Shown piece after piece: positions 11,404 through 22,216 of a DNA stretch of 64,000 bases (positions within the stretch are counted from its first letter, which is position 1; the number at the start of each line of letters is the position of its first letter). Both the position numbers and the translations under genes were made by a program. The notes beneath the pieces were generated by a model. The model was not told the origin of the DNA and did not search any database. It saw only the letters and a program-made list of their open reading frames with translations. Source of the stretch: Macrolepiota albuminosa (taxonomy: Eukaryota; Basidiomycota; Agaricomycetes; Agaricales; Agaricaceae); assembly GCA_027475525.1 (NCBI GenBank), contig JAMWFC010000065.1, forward strand, positions 686,188 to 750,187. The letters run 5' to 3'.

Positions 11404-12300
11404 ATGGCGTTCTCCACTGAACGTTTGAATGCTGTACTGATCCTGAACGATGAAGGCTGGGACCAATACTTCCTCGATCACGACCCCCACAACCCCTCCA
11501 ACAATGGTGAACCGGATCCCAAATTCTCTCTATCCCCCGACAAAAAACTCCTCCTCTGGAATGGCTGCATCTATGTCCCGGACCACACCCAACTTCACTA
11601 CAACATTCTCCACCAGCATCACGACCACAAGCTCCAGGGACACCCCAGAATACGTAAGACCCTTCAGCTTATCTCCTGCACTTATTTCTGGCCAGGGCTG
11701 AAAAAGGACGTAACCCAGTACATTCAATCATGTGAACCCTGCTGCCAGGCCAAGGTCCCCTGACACTGGCACTATGAACTACTGAAACCTCTCTCAATAG
11801 GGCAATGCCCCTAGTTCTCCATCTCTATGGACCACATTGTTGAACTCCCAGAATCGGAAGGGTTCGATGCCATTCTTGTTGTTGTGTGTAGGCTAACCAA
11901 ACAGAGCATTTTCCTACCCTGCCACACCATGAATACCGCTCTGGACTTTGCCCAGTTGTTTCTCAAACATGTTTTTGCCAAGCACAGGCTTCTGGATGAC
12001 ATCATCTCTGACTGTGGCCCACTCTTTGTATCTAAGTTCTGGATCTCCCTGTGTAAGGCCCTCAAGGTAAAAACTAACCTATCGACAGCCTACCACCCAG
12101 AAACCGACAGTCAAACCAAGAGGGTCAACCAGTTCCTCAAACAGTACTTTCGGTTATACATCAATTACCTGCAGGACGACTGGTGCACTGAGCTCCCACT
12201 GGCCAAGTTCACCTACAATAACATGCCGCACTCTGCCACTGAAATGTCCCCCTTCTTTGCAAACAAAGGTTACCACCCCCAACTAACCCTCTCCCTCTGA
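11404..12300 (+). pseudogene. Integrase of element E
   Basis: The HHCC finger is present (HDHKLQGHPRIRKT ... CEPCCQAK). The core follows from 11827: MDHIVELPESEGFD carries the first Asp and DDIISDCGPLFVSKFW the second. The expected catalytic Glu in the TDGQTERVNQ block is Lys here (TDSQTKRVNQ), so the DD35E triad is broken. Stops at 11761 (TGA) and about 11812 (TAG) separate finger and core. Confidence 0.85.
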
Positions 12301-12396
12301 AACATCCCGTTGCATGCTGCCCATGAAGTTGCGCAGGACCTCCGCTCCCTCCATGAGTTTTGTCGTGAACCAGGCATATGTGAAACATGCCAACTG

Positions 12397-12448
12397 AAAA
12401 AGGGAAGACACCCCCAACTGGGCTCCAGGAATAATGTCTTCCCTTTTT
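12397..12448. repeat. Perfect 13-bp inverted repeat with 26-nt spacer
   Basis: AAAAAGGGAAGAC at 12397-12409 and GTCTTCCCTTTTT at 12436-12448 are exact reverse complements. They lie right where recognisable element E coding sequence ends. Confidence 0.8.
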
Positions 12449-13880
12449 AACATCATTTGTTCCGTAGCTTTACTATGTTAATATTTGATATCTACATATG
12501 CCAGAATGTAGCCACGGTTGGGTCTGTTTTAACACATTCTCTACACCTACTCAGTCCGTAATGTTCCAATCAAACAATGTTTTATTTGGCTGACGTTCTT
12601 TCCTTGCCAGATGTATTGGATGTCCAGTCAACCCATAGATCCAGCAGTCTCTGAAAAACAGGCCTATTTTGTTGACTAATTGTAAGTCTTTCTATGTCCT
12701 GCCTAGTACAGGCATGACAGGATACGATATTAGATCACAGACAATAGCCACCACATGAAAATCATATATCAGAGCAGACACATGCATTATGACTTATTTC
12801 CTTGGCTGCCTTCTGTGGAGAGTGATCCCTGAATACCAGGGCTGAGATACCCCCTGAAAGATTCGGCATATCGCCACTATCTAATGAACACCTATTGTCA
12901 CTTGAGAGGTCTGTTATCCAGCACAATAGATATATGCCAACAAATCATTGATTTACTAGATCATGGCAATTACTGATTTTGACAGTCTGCCATGTGACAA
13001 GCTGTTATTACAACCGATTATTAATGTGCCACGGCTTAATATAGAGCAACAACAGGCTATGCTCAAATTTAAATATTCTTATTCAGACTCTTCTGACAGT
13101 GATTTGGATTCCCATACTACTTACTTCAGACTCTACTCTGAATCGTATGCATTTTCTCATGGTCATTCACTGTCACTGTTTTTATATCTCTTATTGATGT
13201 GTTCATGACAAATACAGGTTGCCACTACCGTATCATTGACATCATGATTCCAAGTATCTCCTCGCCTAAGCAGAGGTATTTATATGCTTTGTTCCCCAAA
13301 ACCAAGGCACGTACTACTCAATTTGATGTCTCCTCCAATCTGAGCTTCTCTACGTTGTCCCACTATTTTTTCCTTTATGTCCTTCTCCACTCTCTCATGT
13401 GCCCCTTTGTGGTGCTCCTCCCTCTAAGTATGATGGCAGAGATGACTCGGCATGCTACAACCCTTATCAGCAAGACATTTGCTGTTTAAGCGGCCATTGT
13501 GCATCGACGAGCCATAATCTAGAGTGCTCCCAGGATGCTTGGATAATGATGTTACAGACTTCAGCATTTTCAAATGCTGTTACGGACTGAGGTTTTGTTG
13601 TTTGCACTAGCAAGACATATGTTCAAAGACACCCAACACGTTCTTTCATCCTCAATTTACTACCACATGGAGCACTACCGCAATATCCTATTGTGGCGCC
13701 CTCACACATCCTCCCACCGCCCCTCTGGAATCAAGATGCACACCATGTCTTGTCAGGGGATTCTCCAGGTGACAGAGAGGTACCCAGATGTGCTGTATCA
13801 TATCAGACCTGCTCATCTCGTTTTTCTGTATGTTTTGACCTCTTGGTTCGCTCGTTCATTGACCTTGAGTTAGGAGCTAT
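12449..13880 (+). other. Decayed region, no firm gene
   Basis: Mixed low-GC sequence. Short open frames on the plus strand (12963-13208, 13399-13590, 13574-13873) give Ser/Asp-rich or Cys-rich peptides with possible intron-like breaks. They may be remnants upstream of the fragment at 13881, but I recognise no domain. Confidence 0.35.
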
Positions 13881-14222
13881 ATGCATCATGACAAACGGAC
13901 CCATCTTACAACGAAAGCTTTCAATGGACGAGGAATTCTCATTGCTGTGTTCTATACTCACAAAAATCAATGGCTTGATGAAGTTTGGACTTACTCAGAT
14001 GCTTTGAAAGAGGTAGAGTGGAACACAAAGCTCATTGTCGCCAAACATATAGTATGCCGTGAGCCTAACAAGCCTGATTTCACTTCATGTGGAAAGAATT
14101 TGGTACATGAAGTGTTCTTGATGTTTGAACTTGCTCAATGTTATGCGCAGTGCAGCAACATAACGATACTTCATCAAGTAGATCTGAGCATAGTCAAGGC
14201 CAATATTTTCATGCTCGACTAG
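13881..14222 (+). pseudogene. Fragment of an unnamed basidiomycete protein (copy 1)
   Basis: Reads HLTTKAFNGRGILIAVFY, then QWLDEVWTYS and later GKNLVHEVFLMFELAQCYA. The first half matches the fragment at 44196-44630 in order (HLTIKGFNRNKQLVAAFH and QLDEVFTY), which supports a real shared protein family. No function is recognised. It is preceded by an intron-like acceptor and ends at TAG. Confidence 0.5.
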
Positions 14223-15176
14223 AGGTATGTTCACTTTATGCATATCGAAACACTCATACTAAACGTTCTGTTTCTAGTTATTTTTATTGTAGTTAGTAGA
14301 ATATCTATATATACATTCTATACCCGTAGCTGGACGTCAAGACTAAACACACGCTGCTGGGTTTATGCGGTGTTTGGTGTCCACCGTCATTGGAGCCTTA
14401 GGCGCAATTCTCATGAGGAACATTGAATGGTACGTCGTCTTTGCTCTATTGTCAGTAAAGCTCTTATTGATTAAACGTCTTTAGTGGAACAGTTTCATAA
14501 TAATAGTAGAAGACCCTTTATTAATCATTGGTATTGGTGCAGCTAATAATTACATTAATACTTCACTACTGAGGCCAGAATTTGTTTCTTATCAAAAAAG
14601 AGGCAAAGAAACCTGTTGCCTGTTTTGTAGATAGGTTTACAATAGAAACCGGCAAATTTCCTTTGTCTGAAGACTTTTTCTATCAGAAATTGATACATTG
14701 GAAATGGCATAACAGGTTTCCTTTTCACTTTTTTTTTTCAAGGAAACACAATTGGGTGCCATTAGTGCTTACTACTAGTCAACTGTTTATATTTTTGTAT
14801 ATAATGTCTTTATGCTAACCTGGATCGTCAACGTTCAGCTAACTGAGCTTTATTGCCAGTAGGTAAAAGGATTACCAAAACGCCTTAATCATTATCATAG
14901 TATCACAATTTGTTATTCCCCTATACTGTTTGATACTTCATGTTTCTGATTGTGATAATGTAGACTTGTTAAATACAATTGATTATTAGCATGTCCAAGT
15001 CATCCAATCACTTATAACGTTCACAATGAAACATTGTTGGTATCACACTGTCCTAATGTATAGCCCATTAGTCCAATATAGTATGCTATCTACATCTGTA
15101 GTACACTATATACAACGTTCACCCATATACAGTATAACATATAAAATGTACAACATTTAGGGTTGCGAGCAAGAAA
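14223..15176. other. Intergenic, AT-rich, nothing recognised
   Basis: Contains short open frames (14238-14426, 14582-14818) without family resemblance and a run of T near 14734. No repeat structure stands out. Confidence 0.5.
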
Positions 15177-17262
15177 TTATGATAGGGGCCTCCTCCCAAC
15201 CTTATCTTCCTCCTCTGTCTCTCCCATGGTCATTGTCGCTGCCACTGCCACTTCAACTGTTGCCGCTGTTGCCACTGCTGTTCTGCCCATCATTGCTGCC
15301 ATCACTGCGGCTTCACCTGCCTCCACTGTCGTCATTTCTTCTTCTAAAGTTGATACCAACATTGCAATTATTTCATTCCATGTTGGCATGGGCTGGCCAG
15401 TGTCCACTGCCACTTCCATCCAAGTTCCTGGTGTCACCGCATTCCTGCGTTGGTGCGCCACTAACAGACCTCCCAACTGATTGATTCCTTGTGTAATCTC
15501 TGGTGGGATATGCTGAGGCAGCCCTTGCTGGATGAGGGTGAACGCCAAGGAACTACCATCCAATAACAGTCGGTACTTGCACACCCCTCCTGGATGTGAA
15601 GATGTATCAGGTATATAGTATGGGACATAGGGTCACTTACACATAACATCTTCATAGGACGACGCCAACACGTTCAACAGCCAGTTCCTCCTCCTTAAAA
15701 TCTGTGGCTGTGCTGCCTCCACTTGCTGTATCACCTGTCATACCTCCTCTATCTCTAACGCCCCAGGTGCCACATTGTCCAACCCTTGATTCTCGATATG
15801 CTCTACTCATGCTCGCAAACTAGCCAACTCGTCTTTGATAGCCACGTGTGCCACTAAAGCAGCATCTCTGTCTTCAAATGCTCTGTTTCTGTCACGAATA
15901 GCCATATTCCTCTCTTCCCGCATGGCCTCCCAAGCATGTTGTTCCTGCTGAAGATCCTCTTGCATGTGGTGCAGCTGTAAGGTTACCCAGTACTCATTTG
16001 CCAGGGCCTCCTGCAAATGCTAGCGTGTTTTCTCATCAATAGATGATTGGGCAGGTATTGGGGAGATTTCACAGATATCTGACATGTCCAAGCTTGGGAA
16101 CCTCTGCGCATGCTTGTACCTTACTATCTCCACCGACTCGGTTGAAGCTCAGCACTTCCTCTTGTTCTGTTGTGGAGATGACGCTCGCTTCCACGCTTCC
16201 TCCTTGCGACAAACCCTCAGTCTGTGCCTCAACTGACCCCACATCCTTTGATGAACCCTCAGGCCGTGCTCCACTTGACTCCTCACTCTTTGACCTGGGC
16301 ACATTACCCATACTCAATGACTTTGTATTTGCATAGCTGCGTGCATGATTAAATAATATCGAACCCAAATTTGTTGCCTTCCCGAAGTACGGCTCCAGCA
16401 ATGCTCGGCACTTTCCCTTATCATGCCGAGCCATCGGCACTTCCTCCATCAATGCAGGTGAAGCTCTGCGCTTCCCCTTATCCTGCCATGTAGTCAATGC
16501 CTTCACCTTTCTTCCTCTCAATGAACTCCCAGCCTATGCCCCACTCGACTCCTCGGCCCTCGATCTGGATGCACTAGCCAACTGGCTCAGCACCCAGGTC
16601 ATGTCCCACCCCTGTTCTTTGCTCATGCAAGATGCCTTCTCTGCCTGAGCCACGGAGCATCGCTTGTGCCAGGCTCAACAAGAAACACAAACAGAATTAT
16701 CCCTGCGAGATTTTGCCACCGGCGCCTCAAACTCACATGGTTCACCTCGACATGAGCATAACAAGCACTGGTGATGGTTAGGACACGCAACCGGACCAGG
16801 AGAACACTCATAGGACCCTTGTTCTGACACCACTTGAGGGTGGGAGGGCCACAGTGCCAGTTTTAGGCCACGGCAAATTGCTCTGGTATCACATCAGCTT
16901 GAGGGATCCGCTTCGTTGCTGGGACTAGCTGTACCTGACCGGGGCCAAGAACAGGCTGTTCAGTACATGTCGACAAGCTTGCAGCAGATGCTGATTCGAC
17001 TGAGCTGCTCAGGCTGGCCATCTGCATGCTCCTCTCTGGTGCCAATGGGTTGGATGTCAGTGTCAATGAACTTGACCCCATAGACCGGCCTGCCATCTCT
17101 GGGGGGCATGCCTGGTAAGTACGCAGACATGCTGGAAAACTACTTACGCTGCTGGAAAAGGTCTGCTATCTGCCGCTTGTCTAGACAGCGCTCGTATATT
17201 TCTCGGCGCTTCTTGTAGCATAGCCATGAAGCAGTTGAGTTATCACCAGGTGGGGGTGGCAT
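15177..17262 (-). pseudogene. Zn-cluster plus coiled-coil gene, broken (retroelement-associated family, copy 1)
   Basis: Minus strand. Translation can start at 17262 (MPPPPGDNSTASWLCYKKRR), with a possible short intron at 17112-17147. A Ser/Pro-rich stretch follows. The Zn cluster at 16657-16767 is C-x2-C-x6-C-x15-C-x2-C-x6-C, with SRRDNSVC before the fourth-to-fifth Cys pair. A coiled coil follows (16016-15807, EERNMAIRDRNRAFEDRDAA). After an intron at 15590-15640 the C-terminus contains PPEITQGINQLGGLLVAHQR. A TGA inside the Zn cluster, a TAG after it and at least one frame change inactivate it. The same Zn-cluster layout is at 53939-54049, and a related gene is at 55260-57616. Its 3' end faces the 3' end of element E pol, as in element D. 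Confidence 0.65.
16657..16767 (-). other. C6 zinc-cluster motif
   Basis: CLLCSCRGEPC, 15 residues, then CVSC and, after a TGA, AWHKRCSV. It aligns without gaps to the copy at 53939-54049 (CLHCARWGVMC ... CEACRLNHERCSV). The TGA is at the position of Arg in that copy, a CGA-to-TGA change. Confidence 0.75.
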
Positions 17263-17270
17263 AGGTGAAT

Positions 17271-17424
17271 GGTTAGGGGTAGAGTGGCACGACATAGTCA
17301 AAGAAGGATGGATGGTCGAAATGTTTTTCTTATCTACCCTTTTGTTAGGTTAGGGGTAGAGTGGCACGACATAGTCAAAGAAGGATGGATGGTCGAAATG
17401 TTTTTCTTATCTACCCTTTTGTTA
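17271..17424. repeat. Exact 77-bp tandem duplication (probable assembly join)
   Basis: 17271-17347 and 17348-17424 are identical, and the bases on both outer sides differ, so the repeat is exactly 77 bp. Confidence 0.95.
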
Positions 17425-17821
17425 TGATGGCATCAAGCTTCTACTTCTATTACCGCTATGAATACATAGCCACTGCCACATTGCTTAGATGAATACATAA
17501 AAATAAATCCCAAGTTTGTATGTAAGTAACAATAAGAGCGTTGTGTCCATACAGATAGTTTTGAGTCCTCTGCAAAGTTTATGTATTTTTAACTAATCTT
17601 TTCAAGTGCGTTTTTGTCATTTATTGTTTCATGTGTCGTGAATGGCATATGCACTGCTTATACAAGATAAAGGTCATAAAAAATGAATGTAAAGGATGGA
17701 TGGGAATGTCATTACTCACTTAGACTCCTTGCCGGTTGCATAAGACCTACACAGTGTGTTGTTCCAAAGCCTCAAATGGTACAATAGATCACCAATCACA
17801 TACAGGATCAATCCTAAAATG

Positions 17822-17941
17822 CTCAGCATTCAGCAGATCCACATGGAATGTGATCGCCGAATAGACTGCTGATTATCGGATGCTCAGCATCGGCAGATTC
17901 ACATGGAACATGATTGCTGAATAGACTGCCGATTATCAGCA
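17822..17941. repeat. Imperfect tandem repeat, unit about 60 bp, two copies
   Basis: Two units share TGCTCAGCAT, CAGATTCACATGGAA-like and GAATAGACTGC blocks in the same order with several substitutions. The divergence shows it is older than the 77-bp duplications. Confidence 0.7.
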
Positions 17942-18446
17942 AGCGTGACTTTGGTTTCACTATCCTCAATGACAAGACATGGCCGCCTTGAACCATATTT
18001 TGGGTACAGGTGCCCTGGGATCAACGCAGGTAATATATAATACATCCAATGCCAATTTTGATGCTGATTATGATTGGTTAGGGCATAACTATATTTTGTC
18101 TAAATGAGGGGGAGGGGAGGGGGAGGGAGAGATAGAGGGTTAATACAAATATCCAGTGAGTCATAATATTGGATTATAATACCATTGTTCATTTACCGAC
18201 ACATCTTAAGTCAGCATTGTGGCTTGCTGGCTACATAAAATCGAAAGAGCACCTTAGGATTTGTATGTATCATCACACTTGTGTGTGATGGCATTTCTTC
18301 GTGAGTATGTTATTGCTATCTGAAACCAGTACATTGTTTTGGTCCCAGGTATGCAGCCATCCAGGTGAAGAGGCGCATAGGATGTCGGTCTCCTCAGAAG
18401 TATTCACTCGTTCATAAATAAATAAATATAGATTCTATTTGTCATT

Positions 18447-18962
18447 GTGGCTGTATACCATTCAAATATGTGACTATTGCACAGCCACTATAATTATGAA
18501 TATATATTTTATATTATATATTTAATTATTTATTGTCAATATAGTAATAATGTGTAATTTCATGCATATAGTGGCTGTATATCAATCATATATTCAACTG
18601 ATATACGGCCACCAGGGGTCAGGTCCAACGCTCGCTTGCTGGCTTAGTCACATTCTAACAGGCCCTTTCTATCATAATAGCCTTATCCTTCAAACTCTTC
18701 CTTTATGTAAATAGTGGATTTTGCTCATGGTGGTGGCAAGCTTTCTTCACTGGGTTTTTAATGCTACCCCAATTGCACCCTTTTAGTTATGCCTATACTG
18801 TTCAGCTGTGGGTCTACCAAGACGTTTCCTACCCGATATGTCTTTAGCTACCATATAGCGGAAATAAATAGCATTGTAAATGTATGGCTATATTTAATTA
18901 TTTATTCCAATCATGTTATTGTGGCTGTATATCGTTTGAATATACTATTGCTGCACAGCCAC
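18447..18962. repeat. Three GTGGCTGTAT...CAGCCAC hairpins
   Basis: Hairpins at 18447-18488 and 18921-18962 have GTGGCTGT/ACAGCCAC ends. The one at 18571-18612 has a 14-bp stem (GTGGCTGTATATCA) with one G-T pair. They look like remnants of short inverted-repeat elements (MITE-like) or a structured repeat. Confidence 0.6.
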
Positions 18963-19179
18963 AAGTTCTGTGATTGCTACATGTATTCTGTATTATTACA
19001 TTCTTTCGAGTGCGAAACCATCTAATTGAATCTAAAATGTGTAATATTGCTTTTACTTTCATGTATCATTTGAGGTGATATAACTATTTATTCGTCGATG
19101 TCGTATTTAATCTTTCTTGGTCCACGGTTTATAAAGGTATCATACTTAGATAATTCATTGATCAAGCATTAAGGAAGAA

Positions 19180-19210
<31 letters not shown>

Positions 19211-19212
19211 TA
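19180..19212. repeat. AAT/ATA trinucleotide microsatellite
   Basis: About ten uninterrupted trinucleotide units followed by TATATACATATA. Confidence 0.9.
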
Positions 19213-19737
19213 TACATATAATTTCCTTTAGTAGGTATTGCTAAACCATTTGTTCATATAGTCGATTATATAATTGATGTATTATTTTAATACAATGACA
19301 CTTATTACAACATGTTGTTTTGATGATGACACTTATTTATTACTATATTAATTGGGAAAAAAAAAAAAAAAACAAAAAAAAACAAACAAACGACATAACA
19401 TGATATGGGTGGTAGTATATTGTATGTTAGGTGCTATGGATGGTGGTATATGTGGGTGCTTGGTACTCGGATTAATATAGAAAGGCAATGGGGGAACAGC
19501 AATGAGAGCTTGCAGAACAATTCAGAGACGACTGATTGACCAGATGTGAGAAATAGGATAACTCGGTGAAAATATAACGGACCGCGTTGGGTAAAAATGT
19601 CTCAAGAGGTAGTATCAAAGCCATTGTAAGATATCAGTCATCAATGTTCATGTAATTCAACATTTGTTGCTCGAAATTGCCGGTACTGACCACCTTGCTG
19701 GCCCTCTGTTGGAGTTCTCTGTTGTCTTCATATGTTC

Positions 19738-19891
19738 AGAGCTTCCTTTTCACTGGCTTGTAGTCTTTGCATTTGAGCGGTTGCCCCTTCCTCTTCTTGG
19801 TAATTGTCAGAGTGAGAGCTTCCTTTTCACTGGCTTGTAGTCTTTGCATTTGAGCGGTTGCCCCTTCCTCTTCTTGGTAATTGTCAGAGTG
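19738..19891. repeat. Exact 77-bp tandem duplication (probable assembly join)
   Basis: 19738-19814 and 19815-19891 are identical. It falls in the C-terminal part of the minus-strand pseudogene and would shift its frame. Confidence 0.95.
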
Positions 19892-20620
19892 AGAACAATA
19901 CATTTATTGTTTATATGGCCACTCACTAGTGCAAATGTTTTGTCTAGCAGCGTTATCAATCTTGAAATTGTTAACATCTTGTACTTTCCTCCCCTCAATG
20001 GAATGACTGCAAAGGATACCTGCACCGCAACTATATCGCTGATTTGGAAAATCTGCAGTTTGATCCTCTTGAACCTTTGATTTGTGTGAGCATCTATGTT
20101 TTATGGTTGTTGTCCATATATTCTTACGTTTTATCTCCTTCCAGTGTTATCCTTTGATTTGTGTGAGCATCTATGTTTTATGGTTGTTGTCCATATATTC
20201 TTACGTTTTATCTCCTTCCAGTGTTATCCTTGCTTGCGCATACTTGACGACATTGTCTGATGTTCTCTTGAACCCCTCTCATGCAATTTTTTTGAGCAAT
20301 CTATTGGGGTCAGTATCCTTTTTGAACGGAATGTGAACTTCTCGTTTGTCCAAGTTCTTTGCAGGTGTAAACACCCTATTGTTTGCGTACAATATCTTGT
20401 TTCCTTCATCTGACATTTCTTCCAACCATTCTTTCAGTTCACCCTCTTTGAACTCCTGGTCAAATGCTTTGTATACTGTTTTTGCCACAGCCATGGCGTC
20501 GTCGAACTGCTGCGTGCCAAGCCCGTCCAGTTTTATTGACTGTTTGAGGTATTTACACTTCCGATTAAATTCACTACATCCCTATCAGCCATCTTCAATA
20601 TGTGTAGCATCATTGAACGC
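19742..20620 (-). pseudogene. Hypothetical basidiomycete protein, broken
   Basis: Minus-strand blocks in order: LDGLGTQQFDDAMAVAKTVY from about 20545, EWLEEMSDEGNKILYANN, EVHIPFKKDTDPNRLLKKIA, a TGA, then EGFKRTSDNVVKYAQ; after a gap, VSFAVIPLRGGKYKMLTISR (about 20010) and KRKGQPLKCKDYKPVKRKL. To my knowledge this arrangement is that of a large, uncharacterised protein family multiplied in agaric genomes. No function can be given. Two 77-bp assembly duplications (20074 and 19738) and the TGA split it. Confidence 0.55.
20074..20227. repeat. Exact 77-bp tandem duplication (probable assembly join)
   Basis: 20074-20150 and 20151-20227 are identical, with four further chance matches on the right. 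Confidence 0.95.
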
Positions 20621-22216
20621 TCACTTTATAGATCCTCCTATTTTAAACGGAGGCAGATCTATGTCTGATATTGCACCGTACACTGTGAATATTGCTTTCT
20701 TATTTGTCACCTTGCCATCCTGGTCTGCTAGTAGGATTCTCCATATTTTTGGGCTTTTGTACTGCCATATAACTACCGTACTTTTCTATTCTGGGTTCTT
20801 CACAAGACATTAACTCTATGTGTGGACGCAATATATATATATATTTTCATTTCATCTGAAGAATGTCATGAAGTCATGCTTCCTCCCAATGCTTGTCATA
20901 CTCAACATGTTGTTCCAAGGTACTTCCTATATTAATGTCCATTTAAATATCTTTTTATAATTCTAAAAGGCTTCATTCAGTACGCACTTGCATTGCTTTT
21001 GTCGTACTCGTTGTCTATTTTTGTATATGTGTATGCGATAATAAGATAGGCTACAGAATGTCTGATGAGCTAATACTGTCTTATGTCGCATTGCAGCCAT
21101 CTATTATAAGCAACTTTTCAGGGTCAACTATCTGTATTGCTTCTTATTCTCATGTCACGTTGCATCGGTCTGATGCAGGCAACGTTTACAGGTCAACTAT
21201 CTGTCTGGCTTCTTAGCAATTTGGATATATTTTATCTCTCCTATTCAACATGTTTGGAAAAGATAAGATCGATCCGATTTATTGGATCTCCCTATATGCT
21301 AATCCTCCAACTGTCTCACAGACAACTTCTTTCCCATAGATTCTCCTGTCCCACAGGACTGTGTTCTTTTCCTTTTAGTTCGAAGCATGTACATTTCTGC
21401 AACTTCTTTCCCATAGATTCTCCTGTCCCACAGGACTGTGTTCTTTTCCTTTTAGTTCGAAGCATGTACATTTCTGCATCAATATATTTATTCTGCTGTA
21501 TCATTTTATTTGATTTTGGCTTATAGATTGTCTGTTTTCTAGATATTGAGTGGATTACTTTGCTTCTAACATTTTTTAGGATTGAAATAGGTTAATTCAA
21601 ACTGACTGATTGGTTTGCTTACATATTACCTACGTATTACTCTGTTATTACTACAGGATTGAACAAGGCTAATTCAAATTGACAATTTGGCTTGCCTATT
21701 GGTATCCCTTACTTCTTACACCATTATGGCTACATTTCTCGTAGTATCTGGATATTTCCACCTTTTTGCCTTTCTATATCCAGACTCGCTGGTCTGGTGC
21801 ATGTAGAGCTTGTGTGAAGTGGTGGTTTCTTACACAGGCATTGTCATTCAATTTGTATTGATTTATTCATCTAAGCATGTATTAATGGTTCTTTATTCGT
21901 CTTTCAAATAGCTGGCTCAAAGCTTCTAACCCATCATTAACTCCATGTTATTTTTCTTTTTATTTTTTATTTCTATTTGTTTTAAACGTTTTTTACTCTA
22001 TATTTGGCTTGTATATTCAGTTTATCATGCAACCATGGGTACTCATACTAATATATTTGGTTTATTCAACCCTTGTTGCTTTTGACGTTTACGTATCCAT
22101 TAGTCTGCTGGGATATCATAAAACCTGCGTGCTGCAGGCTTCCTTATCCTCAAATCTTTTGCTCTATCTATCTGTCCCTATATTTGTTTATACATTGTTA
22201 TACTTGGTACTACCAT
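20621..22216. other. Intergenic, AT-rich, nothing recognised
   Basis: Several plus-strand open frames (for example 21137-21526 and 22009-22302) give hydrophobic peptides typical of T-rich non-coding DNA. There is one 77-bp duplication at 21323. Confidence 0.5.
21323..21476. repeat. Exact 77-bp tandem duplication (probable assembly join)
   Basis: 21323-21399 and 21400-21476 are identical. It lies in non-coding DNA. Confidence 0.95.

Larger units (their letters stand above)
5979..12395 (+). mobile_element. Degenerate Ty3/gypsy retrotransposon (element E), truncated at both ends
   Basis: Domains in order on the plus strand: Pro/Tyr-rich gag N-terminus, capsid-like gag, CCHC zinc knuckle, one or two aspartic protease motifs, reverse transcriptase, RNase H, HHCC integrase finger and integrase core. 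This order (RT-RH-IN) is the Ty3/gypsy order. Several frameshifts and many TGA stops break the frame, so the copy cannot be autonomous. No LTRs of its own are recognised. The 5' side abuts the family C LTR, and the 3' side stops within the integrase C-terminal region at an inverted repeat. Confidence 0.85.
17425..19737. other. Non-coding AT-rich region with simple repeats
   Basis: No supported gene. It holds the imperfect tandem repeat at 17822-17941, three related hairpins at 18447-18962, an AAT microsatellite near 19180-19212 and an A-rich tract at about 19358-19391. Confidence 0.6.

Noticed and set aside
15163..15480. Plus-strand Ala/Val/Thr-rich frame
   Set aside because: Antisense shadow of the Ala/Met/Thr-rich C-terminus of the minus-strand Zn-cluster pseudogene.
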